DNA of 64,000 nucleotides from Pipra filicauda (lineage: Eukaryota > Chordata > Aves > Passeriformes > Pipridae). The DNA is taken from assembly GCF_003945595.2 (NCBI RefSeq), contig NW_024104096.1:3467501-3531500 (forward strand), in the 5' to 3' direction. The position numbers and the translations under genes are program-made. Of the stretch, positions 52,801-62,900 are shown in pieces. The first letter of the stretch is position 1. Each line of letters starts with the position of its first letter. Under the pieces are notes generated by a model, which worked only from the letters and a program-made list of their open reading frames with translations, searched no databases and had not been told where the DNA came from.

Positions 52801-55800
52801 AGTCCGGAGGATATTGATGTTTTAAGATGAACCGAAGAAATACATTTGGGCGCATAATTTTAAATGGTGTATTTTTATCTAAGATACAGATTCATGGATA
52901 TAAAACAAGCAGAAAAATAGAAAGGTTGGACTGTATTCTCTCTAAACATCAGCAGCTAGATGTAAACACATTCAACAAACAAAAATTAGTTTGCAAGGCA
53001 TCTTACCTGATTTGTCTATAATGGCATCGATTTCTTCAATGACATCAAAATAGGCTTCGTTGTTCGTGTATTTTACCCCCGCTCTGCGCCAGGGAATGTT
53101 GGACAACTGGCCGGTGGGAAGTGTGTCTCCCACATTACTACTGCCTTAAAAACGAAAAGGAACTCAAAATCAGTCACTAATTACAAGAGGAATGTTCCAA
53201 CTGCCAAAATTAAGAACCAAAGCGAGGTTTGCCCCCAAGAACTGCAGACTAGAACGTGGAGCACTAAAATGTTATTTGTGAGGTGACGTGAAGGCACTTC
53301 AACCATGTGTCCAGGCTTAACAGCTTTCAGACCATATTTTGCACAGGAAAATACAAGTCAGCAGGAGGTTTGAGTGAGAGTAGAAGTGGGGCTAGATCCT
53401 GTGAAGGATTTAATCACTATAATTCAAGACAGCTGCTTATGAGGGCCTTCCCTCTTCTCCTAAGAGTTTTAGCTGGCTGACTTCAGGGCTGATTTACAGG
53501 TAAGAGTCATTAGGAAAAAAGACATGTAAGAAGCCTCAGGGAGGGCTCCCACAATCTTTGCTTAGAGCTGTTAGGCTGAGGTTCTCACCCTTGGTACCCA
53601 CCTGAGCTACCTTGCAGCAACATGACAGCCATGTCTGTACCTGACCACGTGCCAAATCTATCCAGACCCTGCTCCACTGACTTGACTTTCTGGCTCGACC
53701 TGTCCCATTCTGATGGATATTGATGGCAATCACTGAGCTGCAGATGACCTGTTATGATCTGATCCTGTCCTTGACCTGTTGGCTCAACTTCTGGGCTCCT
53801 TACCAATGATGCCACTGCCCCTGCCTGCCTTGCTCTCACCCTCAAGCTCCTGGTTCTCAATACCACCCAGCTTCCTGAGCTACCTAGTTATAAACTGATG
53901 ATGCTTTAAAAACTAAAAAAAAAAAACATAATCTTATCACTTCTGGGGCTTAGGTGACTGATCCTGGAATCCCAGCACAGCGGAAGCAACTCCCTCTGCT
54001 ACAAGTAGGTCTTGGGACAGGGCCACAGCTCGCGCTTGCTTGTGCCCTTTAGCGCAACGCACGTGGTAGTGTGTCCTGCCACGTGAGACAGCTCCACTGA
54101 GAAGCTAGTGGCCAGGGGTATCATTTCTACACTGGGCAGGCCCTGTCCTAACAGGCATAAAACAAAAAGTTTTCATTCTTTAGAGCTAGTAGAAAAACTT
54201 AAAAAAACCCCCTTCCTAAAGTCCACCCCTGTATGTACTATAACACAAGGGGGAGGAGTTGCAACCAGTTCCTCACTCCCACAAATCTCTGTAGGGGAGC
54301 AGTTGTCATGTTTGTCCCTCAGCAGCCTTGCAGGATGCAGAAGTGCTACACAGGGCTGGGCTGCCAGGCCAGGTAGGTAGGAGAGCTCTCAGGCTGCTGT
54401 TTCCACTGAGCTGTTGACAGTGACAAGATGCAGGCTGCCTTGGGCAGGTGCTTTAGGCTCCTAGGGAATCCTAATGAGGCTCTAGATAAAACAAGAGGAT
54501 TTGATGCTGCAACCCTTGGCTTCAGGAGTCTTAATTCCCCTTACAGTGGTCCATCTAGTCCATTAATGTCATATTTTTCATAAGTGTAAATACCACCATC
54601 CAAATCCACATTTTAAAAAACCCTAACCAGACCCCAAATAACACAAATTAAAACTGATGAGATTTATACTCAAAGACTAAGCCATATCTACTACCTCAAA
54701 GACCAGCTCCTCTGAGTACTACCTGTGTGGCCCTGCAGCTCAACTACTCCTCTAACACAATGTACAGGCGAACACCTCCCATGTCTCTGACCCCATGTGA
54801 CACCTCATGGCTCACCTCCCTTGCACCCGCTTGCCAGACAAGCAGATTCCACCAGCTCAGCTGACAGACATTTGGCTCCATCCCTACAAGAAAGACCCAT
54901 TTATAACACCCTGAAATCAGCTCCGAAATCGAATCCATACGAATCCATATGCTGATTGGTGGTGAGGGTTGGGCAGAGGCTGAGGACAGGCTACTTGTTT
55001 CCCTTCATGCTATCTGTTCCCAGCCATCAAAGATTTATTAGGCAACCATTATATACCTTTCTGTAATGATTTCTTATAAAATGCTTAACCTCCAATGCCC
55101 CTCAGTTATTCAAGGCTTGGGGGTAGCTCTGTACCAATCCCAGAGCACCTGTCTCCAATATGTCCTGACTGTGCTGGGAACTGCTATTCCTGAGGGACTT
55201 CAGCAGCTGTGGCTGGACCAGACAGTGCCACCAGGGATAGCAAGGAAGCCAGGCATGAACTGCAACTATGGAGGGAGTTGTTTTTATTCAACTCCTACTT
55301 ATGAAAAGTGGCAGGACAGTGGCCTCGTGTTACAGATTCACACCAATACATTACTTTTTAGCTATGAGGAATGATGGGGCTTTTTTTTTAAACAGCCAGT
55401 CATCGCTGAAAATTATTTATTTTCCTACCTGTGATGGAGTTGACAACAGAGCGCAAAATTGTGGGAGGCTTAATCAGCTCCTTCAGTATGTTAGATTCTG
55501 TTGCCAGTGGAAAGCCATTGTCTAGCATTTCTTCTAGAAGCTCATACACAATTACTACATTGTCCTTAATTGCAGTCTCAGAACATTCGCCGAAGTAATC
55601 CTAAACAAATACAGAGATTACAAAAGAGAGGATTTTTATTCTTGTTAAAATGCTTTGCAAAAGGAAGTTTGTTTGGTTTTTTTCTCACAGAAACCCTCCA
55701 ACATACGAAGGCATCTTAGTGGCTAAACTGACTAGCTACTTCTATAGTCTGATGGCATCATATGTTAAGGTTACATTTATCATCTAACTGGAAATAGCAT

Positions 55801-56900
55801 GAACAGCAAAATTAATGCAATCTGATTTACTACTATATATTTCCCAAGGGTCCTTCCACTTGTGAACATTAACACATCTTCAGTTAGAGGACTCTCGTAA
55901 AATGAAGGGACTATCTTTTGGCAATGCTCAATCTTCACAGAGGTCCTTTATTTACAGAAACTGGTTGAGAAGTGACTCATGCTTTGCAGCTCTTTCCTCC
56001 CTGCAGACTGTGTGCTGCCTGACTGCATGCTCCTTCTTCCCATCTATGTAACACCAACAGTCCAAAACCTTACAGAAAAAAACACAGCTTTTACAAAGTG
56101 GGATTTGAGTTTTAGTGACTGTGTACTGGTAACTATAAAATCAAGTGAGTACACAAACTATACTTTTCTTGCCTTTGTAATCTATAAACTTGTGCTTGAC
56201 TCAGAAATTGCAGAGGGGAAAGTCACTGAAGGAGGGTTTATTATCTTTCTTTAAAAGAAGTTTATACAAAAAATCCCCTGGAATTATTTTAGAATCATAG
56301 AATGTTAAGGGTTGGAAAGGACCTTAAAGATTATGTAGTCTCGACACCTCCTGCCATTGGCAGGGACACCTCCCACTAGATCAGGTTGCCCAAGGCCTCA
56401 TCCAACCCAGCCTTAAACCATAACCTTCCTGGGCAATCTGTTCCAGTATTTTACCACCCTCACAGTAAAGAATTTTTTCCTAATATCTAACCTAAATTTC
56501 CCCTCTTTCAGTTTGTACCCATTACTCCTTGTCCAATCCCTACAGTTCCTGATGAAGAGTCCCTCTCTGGCTTCCCTGTAGGCTCCCTTCAGACACTGGA
56601 TTTTAAAATTATTTAATGGTGACAGACCTGGAAAGTATCTGCTACTCGGTGCAGAAATTCAATTACAAAGAGTGGTGGCACTTCTGTCTGTATGACAGAC
56701 ACAAAGAAGATTTTATCCCGATAGATGCTGATGAGGTAGTGATGTGGAGTTGAGATGACAGGAGGCACATTCTCAACATCGATTGCTTTCTCCTGAGCTT
56801 CAAAGAAATAATCGCACACAGACTGGCTCACAACGCTCTTCCAGTGCTTCTCCAAGAATATATCACCAGAACAGTTTATAAGAAACAGGCTGTGGATCAT
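46705..56900 (-). CDS. AP3M1: AP3M1 gene, all eight coding exons: AP-3 complex subunit mu-1
   Basis: AP3M1 encodes mu-3A, the medium subunit of the AP-3 adaptor (delta, beta-3, mu-3, sigma-3). AP-3 sorts membrane cargo from endosomes to lysosomes and lysosome-related organelles. Mu-3A reads tyrosine-based YxxPhi signals. Joined, the eight exons give 1257 nt: 418 codons plus stop, the usual length. Residues 1 to about 140 form the longin-like N-terminal domain (start MIHSLFLINCSGDIF). Residues about 165-418 form the mu homology domain. Asp182 in EAYFDV corresponds to the signal-binding Asp176 of AP-2 mu. All seven introns within the coding span are GT-AG. The start is the ATG three bases after the exon's acceptor. 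The span includes introns. Confidence 0.98.
46806..48050 (-). other. AP3M1 intron before the last coding exon
   Basis: 1.25 kb; nothing recognised apart from its splice sites (gtgagt and ttccag). Confidence 0.8.
48051..48195 (-). CDS. AP3M1: AP3M1 coding exon 7 of 8
   Basis: 145 nt, residues 338-385 plus one base of Gly386: VLTWDVGKITPQKLPNLKG to QQLAISG. Acceptor ctgacaag, donor TCAG|gtgagt. Mu homology domain. Confidence 0.97.
48196..49554 (-). other. AP3M1 intron between coding exons 6 and 7
   Basis: 1.36 kb; a purine-rich patch lies at about 49310-49360, otherwise nothing recognised. Confidence 0.8.
49555..49762 (-). CDS. AP3M1: AP3M1 coding exon 6 of 8
   Basis: 208 nt, residues 268-337. 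The first C completes Asn268, then LVAIPVYVKHMISFKENSS to TFDPVTK. Acceptor cttttcag, donor AAG|gtaagt. Mu homology domain. Confidence 0.97.
49763..50432 (-). other. AP3M1 intron between coding exons 5 and 6
   Basis: 670 nt; nothing recognised. Confidence 0.8.
50433..50566 (-). CDS. AP3M1: AP3M1 coding exon 5 of 8
   Basis: 134 nt, residues 224-267 plus two bases of Asn268: NPRLLDDVSFHPCIRFKRW to RLISYRVSSQ. The donor AA|gtacgt keeps the frame into LVAIPVY. Mu homology domain. Confidence 0.97.
50567..50938 (-). other. AP3M1 intron between coding exons 4 and 5
   Basis: 372 nt; nothing recognised. Confidence 0.8.
50939..51024 (-). CDS. AP3M1: AP3M1 coding exon 4 of 8
   Basis: 86 nt, residues 195-223: GSTVFAEIQGVIDSCIKLSG to LSLSFM. 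Acceptor ttctcctgcag, donor ATG|gtaaat. Mu homology domain. Confidence 0.97.
51025..53006 (-). other. AP3M1 intron between coding exons 3 and 4
   Basis: 2.0 kb; chance reading frames on both strands, no repeat family recognised. Confidence 0.75.
53007..53144 (-). CDS. AP3M1: AP3M1 coding exon 3 of 8: start of mu homology domain
   Basis: 138 nt, residues 149-194 plus one base of Gly195. It reads SSNVGDTLPTGQLSNIPWR, then AGVKYTNNEAYFDVIEEIDA, ending IIDKS. Asp182 lies in the YxxPhi-binding pocket by analogy with AP-2. Acceptor tttttaag, donor TCAG|gtaaga. Confidence 0.97.
53145..55428 (-). other. AP3M1 intron between coding exons 2 and 3
   Basis: 2.3 kb. It contains a degenerate CTGACCTG-rich stretch (about 53590-53880), two CACGTG E-boxes 20 bp apart (54060 and 54080) and a 10-bp tandem duplication at 54930-54949. 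Confidence 0.75.
53590..53880. repeat. Degenerate CTGACC/GACCTG-rich stretch, possible old retroelement
   Basis: Words such as cctgac, gacctgt, ttgacctg and ctggctc recur without a fixed period. Composition is distinctly higher in C than the surroundings. It recalls pyrimidine-rich LTR or CR1 5' regions of sauropsids, but no family could be named. Confidence 0.3.
55429..55600 (-). CDS. AP3M1: AP3M1 coding exon 2 of 8
   Basis: 172 nt, residues 92-148 plus one base of Gly149: DYFGECSETAIKDNVVIVYE to RSVVNSITG. It is the end of the longin-like domain and the linker. Acceptor ttgtttag, donor CACAG|gtagga. Confidence 0.97.
55601..56627 (-). other. AP3M1 intron between coding exons 1 and 2
   Basis: 1.0 kb. 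It contains a CR1 copy (56293-56601) that starts about 26 nt inside the donor of the first coding exon. The rest is AT-rich with nothing recognised. Confidence 0.8.
56293..56601 (-). mobile_element. CR1 LINE, truncated 3' end, avian type
   Basis: The + strand starts agaatcatagaatg, the reverse complement of the CR1 3'-terminal ATTCTATG/ATTCT repeats. It continues through the familiar blocks ggttggaaaggacctt, ggcagggacacctccc and ctcacagtaaagaatttttt. The element is 5' truncated at about 300 bp and lacks a short internal block near 56415. It lies in the same orientation as AP3M1. Confidence 0.95.
56628..56900 (-). CDS. AP3M1: AP3M1 coding exon 1 of 8, with start codon
   Basis: 273 nt, residues 1-91: MIHSLFLINCSGDIFLEKHW to HRVADTFQ. 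The exon itself begins at 56903, with three bases before the ATG after acceptor gttttcaacag, so the 5' UTR is split and continues in an upstream exon. Donor CAG|gtctgt. Longin-like N-terminal domain. Confidence 0.97.
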
Positions 56901-56903
56901 TTT

Positions 56904-59900
56904 CTGTTGAAAACACATTCAAAAAAAGTTAGAATAAACAAAAGGATATGCGGATTGACATTATTCCTTCTCCCAGATTCCCTGTCTTACAATGGGTATT
57001 CTTTATTAACATGCACTGTGAATTTAGGAAAAAGATCTGCTTTGCTGCTTTTCTTTAAATTGCATTTTCTTTATTTAGAGGAATGTTCCACCAAAAAATA
57101 TTTCCCAGTGGATTAAGTCGGTAACTTATATCACAATGTGAGCAAGAAGCAAGCATCCTCGATTTCCACTTTCATCCCCATTTGGTATTTGCAATTTATT
57201 TCTTAAAGAAAAGCTGACTCTCACAAGTTGGCACTCACTTAAACATGACATGTAAGGGTAACTTGTACACAGAGTTTCCTACAGCAGAGGACTTTGACAG
57301 TCACACACATAACTCAGAACTGCACTGTCTCAAAGATACAGTTCTTTAGCTTGTCAGCTTTCAGCTACTGAACTACAAAAGTGGTTTTTATTTGCTGGCT
57401 GATTAGGCTTATGATCTATGCCAAGCTGCACTTGGATAAAGGGTCAGAATTCATTAAAAGTACACAGAACTAGGAGTTTAAATCTGATTTAATGAATAAA
57501 ATTGCTTCAAACGTGCTTGGCACACATGAAATATGTTTACATAAAACATTTTTCGCTTAAAAACTCACTTATGAAAAAGAGGAGTATGAACTGCAGATAA
57601 GGAATGTAACTATTTTTTCTTAAGTCTTTAAACATTTACAAATAACATGCCTCAGCCACTGATCCTTCATTTTATTCATGGGGCAAGAAGCTTATCTGCC
57701 TTTTTAAAAAAACTAATTCCCAGCTTATTTCTCAACTTTCAGTGAGACAGTAAGTGAACTAAAGTTGTTGGGACAAATGAAGAGAACAGTCTATCATCTC
57801 CACATCTACAGAAGAGACAAATGCTAGCAGACTTCAGTTAATCTCTTTAGCCTCTACATGAGACAGACACAATGCTCTGACTGACCTGCAACATAATGAT
57901 CCTCTGACAAAAAAAGTACCAAGTTTAAACGCGGGCTTGGAAAACAAACGGAACTGTAACCCAAGCAGTGGCACCTAAGGTGAAGTTAATCTGGTACTTA
58001 TATCGTGCACAAATTCATTCTGTAGTTGAAGAAGCTGCCCCTGCCACTGGCTGTTCATCCCTTTTGCCTTTCAGGATCTGAGCAGGTCTGTGGCTCTGCA
58101 ATTACCTACATTAGGAAAGTGCAGGAAAGTCCAGCCATAAATTGTCCATCAAAAGAAGTTTCTGGTCAGATCAGCTTCTTAATGCAAGTTATTACATTGC
58201 CAGAGAGCTCCATGGGGCTGGCACAGGGCAGGTGGTGGAAATGGGCAGACGACAGCAAGGGAGATATCCTGAATTGAAATTTAGTCTTTGGAGGAATTCA
58301 AACATGACTGAAAAGAGACCAAACAGTTACTGGGCATCCACACCCTGAAAGAGGAAGGCCACCATCAACTCAGCATGTCCAAGAGAAGCAAAACACATCT
58401 ACCAAAAACCACTGCAGTTTTTACTAATCTTACAGTGTTTGGCTGGGACCATGCCTAAAATGCAGATAAAATTTGCTCCTTTGCTGATGTTGATTCTGGC
58501 ACACTAATGTGAAGATGGCATGGAAGCATCTAATGTAAATGGCCCAGTCCCACAGAGATTTTAAGGAGTCCAAACATTGTATGACCGAGTCTCATTCCAA
58601 AATACTGTAATAAGCATTTCTCTTCATCCAGCATGAGCTCTTGTTGCTCTGTCTGAATCTGAACTGCCCAGAGTACTCGACTGACCTCCCAACACACTTG
58701 TAACAATGAAAAATGGTCTGGCCCTGAAGATTTTGATGAAACTAAAGTATGTCTTCCAAAGCTCACCAAAGATGGTGAAGAAGGACAGCTCAAGAAGGTC
58801 ATCAATATGCTCTTTCCCTCCACCTAAGTCAGCAGACGTGGGAAGGGAGCCAAGATCCAGCTTTTCAAATTCAAAACTCCAGCTGCTCCTTCACATGCAT
58901 GACAGCAATGTGCTCATCTTCACTGGGGCCTTGCCAGGTCTTAGATACCTCCTGCTAAGAGCACACTGTCTCTCATGGCAGACGCAGAAGCGTGGACAGA
59001 AAAATCCAACTCAGCCAGTACAGTATATAAGGAGAAGTTCTTTTAGAAAGTGTGATTGTCAATTTGCTTAAGAGTGGGAAAGGAAACAAAGCTAAAAAGT
59101 GTTATTGCATGTTTCTATTGTCTCTCTCCTGGACCAAATTAATCTCTAATTTAGTTTGTAAAAAAAACCAGACAATTTTAATACTGTGAGCACAGCGTTT
59201 TTATAAAGGAGCCTTGACACAATTGCTTTAATCCAATTCAACTAAACATGTTCTGAATTTAGCCAGCATTGCACATTAAACCCCTCCAAAATCTCCTGGA
59301 CAGTCACACAACGGTGGCAAGTATAATCAACCACTGAATGTCAGTATTGTTCCACCCCAAGGCGGCCCAAACGTATGAAGGTGATCAGCTATAAAGCTTA
59401 GAACAGATCTCTGTACATTTTAATATTGATACAATAGCATATCTGTTAACAAGTGTAAGACCCAGTTCCTAGGAAACGCACACAAAGCTACATAGGAGAG
59501 TTCCAGTACAAGCAGCACTGGTAGGACTCAATTTCCAGAGGACCTGATCTATGGCTGGCTCTGGAGGGACCACACTGGACCCCAGGCAGGTTCTGACCAA
59601 GTATATCAGCATGTGTGACGGTGTTTTTAAGCCCCAGCAGATGTCCTGCTGTTAACAGATAATAAGATTCTATTCATCCACAGATCAGAAGTGGTTGCAT
59701 TTGTCACAATATACTTTTAAAAAGCACAGCTGAGCAGCAGACCAACACAGTCGCAGTGAGCTCCTGGAGCACCAAATAGCTGTGTTGGCAGGGCCCCTTC
59801 TTTGCCCTGGGTTCCATTTAGGATATTAGACCACAGCTTGATATGCAATCAAGAGAGTGTGGGTAGCCAAAAGGGCATTAGTGTTGGGCCACTGCCCCTA

Positions 59901-62900
59901 TTTCCTCATGGGCCACAAGCTGCCCAGGTACCAGCTGTGTTCATACGAGTGTTTGTGTGGCCTCGAGGTGAACTGCAGCAGCAAACTGATCCAGGGGACC
60001 ATGCTTGGCAGGCGCCAGCGTTGTACTATCTGTGGAAACAGAAAAATCCCACCTAGCTGCCTACCTTATCTTCTAGCAGGAAGATAAGGACTACAGATTT
60101 CCCATGATACCTAATTATTCTCCTTCTAGTGTAAGAGTTCCCTTCAAAGCCCCTCACATACTCCTTTCCTCCTTCACAAGTTTTAGAAGTGCACTAATTT
60201 GCTGCTAAACTGAAGCTCTCTCCTTGCAGCCTAAGAACAGAGCAGGCAGCCCTAGAGGCACAAGCCCTGTCCCATCAGCCAAGGGGCAGCTCCATCAGCA
60301 CACTTCCCAGTGCTGACTACAATAAAGAAGCTCTTACAGCAGTGGGGACATCAGTTTATTATACACAAGACTAAGTAATTTGATTTATCCCACACTGTCA
60401 AGCAATTGGCACCAGCTAATTAAAGATGGATATCACGTTGGATATCTTAGAACTGGTGACACTACAAAAATATCTTATGTAAACTATTAGTTAACAAAAA
60501 TTACTTACAGTGCTCCAAATACTAATATTTCCCTTCTATTCTATTTTTGAGTGGCAGATTTCATTTCAGACATGTAGAGATCCCTGAATTCATTTCTCAG
60601 TATCCTACCTTCTTGTCTCATCAGAACATTAAACTTGGGGAAAAAAAAAAGACTGAAAAATGCTGAACATAAGAAATCAATCTAGTAACAGCAAAATTCC
60701 TCACACCAATAGGTCACTACTTGTGGCTAAACAGCAGAGGATGTTAACAGCTGCAGCACTTCGAGGGTAAAGGTATTAAAATGAAGTTCCTAAGTTTAAA
60801 AAAAACAGTAGCAAAAGCACACCACCAAAATTTATAAATCATGAGATTTTTCTACACGTAGCAGTGCACACATACACCACTTTGAGGTGTCAGCATCTCT
60901 GTGTAAGATATGGAAGGTGTGCTTCTATTTCAAAAGGACATGCCTTCATCTTTAGGCCAAAGCAAGCCCATCAAGCTCATTTTCAGTAGGCTGACGGCCT
61001 CCCATAATACTGCCTGACTGAAAGGCATCTTACAGGCTCTGCAGCAACAAGCAGCCCAGAGAGGTTTTGCAGCTTCTTCTCACAGACTTCCCATCCTTGC
61101 TCTGACACAAGAAACTCCACATGATTCTTTTCAGTCATTTCCATCCTACCAGAACTTGAAGTCCTCACAGAAGAAAAAAAATATTTTAATTAAGGAGCCT
61201 TTAATATGCTGTTTCTACATCTCCATCTTTTCTTTTTGACTAAATCTGGATTTGCAATGTTACTGATTTTCAAATTCTTGGCACAGAAACATCTGGACTG
61301 AAGTCATAGCAGGCTCACAAAACAAAAGTGCAGCTCATTGGCAAGAGGGAGAGGCTGTGAGCATGGGAAAAAGACTGATTACACATGCTTGTCCTTAGCT
61401 ACAATTAAGTACTCTAAAATGTAGAAAATGCAGAAATACTGTTACCAGCTGCTTTTCCATAACACTGAGCTGAGTTACAGTAAAAGCTCTGAAACCAGAA
61501 GTGAGGAATTTATCACTGACCTCTGCAATGCCCTTTAGAGCTAGTACCAATTACTGAAAACAGCTCAAAACGTGACCATCACTGGGAAAGTATTCCACAG
61601 CTTCCATGTTCCCTGAATTGTGCATAGCTGCTTTGAAGGGTGGCAGGACTAGTGGGGGTGGACTCTCTGAGTCTCTGTTATGTATCTGTGGAAATGAACT
61701 TCTAGTAACAAGTGAATGGAAAGTAATCAAATGCTTAAAGTAATCTGGAGAAATAACTAAGCTAAAATAGGCAGTACTAGTTCTATTTTAAAGCCATTAT
61801 TTTTGTCACAACCAGCTGGTCAGTATTTTAGCTTTTTCTTATAAATTCAAAATGTGCCACAAATGTGACAAAACTAGAAAACCTTTGTTCCTGACCTCCC
61901 CAGCCCCATTCACTGGCTCTCAAACCAGCAAACTTGATGAAGTCCTATTAAATACTTGTATGACATTTTCAAGACAGCCAATGTGGCAGCTCTGAAGATA
62001 ACTGTATAACTGGCTGGACCAACCTGATGCAACATTAGCAGCTGTGATTCAATTTGATAAATCTGGAATTCTCAGGTTTACTAAAATGTGAATGTTCTGT
62101 AATTTCACAGCTTTTGTTAGGCTCCTACCATTGTTTGTCTATCTTACTGCTGCTGATCAAGTGTCACGAATCCTTTTACATATAAGATGCCCATGGCTTA
62201 GATATCTGCAGAGTAAAGTAAAAACATTTTTGCAACCTTTTTTAAGAATTACCTGGTGTCCCTCTCTGTTAGTTAAGCAAAACTCCATATCTACTCAACA
62301 CCACAGTGCTCGTGTCTGTACAACTACTCAGATGCATATTTTATTAGCAAGATCATCCCTATTAAAGAGTAAACACTTTGCTTTCCAGATGCTTAGTATA
62401 TATTTATCTTTACTCTCATTTAAAACACTGTTAGTGACTTTCTGGAATTGTTTTCAAAAGGAAGTAGTCCTTTGAGAATACTCTGAAGTTGTCTTAAATC
62501 AGTGTTTGGTATCCATAACAAAATTTGCAACTTCCTCTGTGCCTCTACCAGTAACAATTACAGCCTGCATGAGAATTTGTTCAGCATTTCATTTACTGAC
62601 TGATGAGCTTCCCAATAATACATTTGACTGGCACCTCTGTTCAATTTAGTTCCAGTATAAATCTTCTAACTGCTGGCAAGATAGTTCCATCTCTTGTCAA
62701 CAAAACAATGTTAGATCCTGAATAATCGAACAATATTAGATCCTGAATAACTGCAGCTCCCTTTGGGACCTGCAAGAATAGAAAGCTTCACTGTAAAAGC
62801 TGGAAAAGCAAAAGTTTCTTAGAAAAAACCCCCACACCAAAACAATTAAAAATTCATCGCTAAAACTATATTTTTACATAAAGATGGAACATTTTCAATA

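Noticed and set aside
53585..53866. 93-codon - strand frame in an AP3M1 intron
   Set aside because: It is explained by the repetitive CTGACC-rich composition; the translation has no family resemblance.
54930..54949. 10-bp tandem duplication (cgaatccata twice)
   Set aside because: Too short to be informative; likely replication slippage.
58530..58823. 97-codon - strand frame opposite the coding-like scrap
   Set aside because: It overlaps the + strand stretch, which has the more protein-like composition; no domain seen.
62092..62475. 127-codon open frame, the longest in AP3M1 intron 1
   Set aside because: Leu/Phe-rich translation of T-rich DNA with no motif; no splice or transcription evidence.
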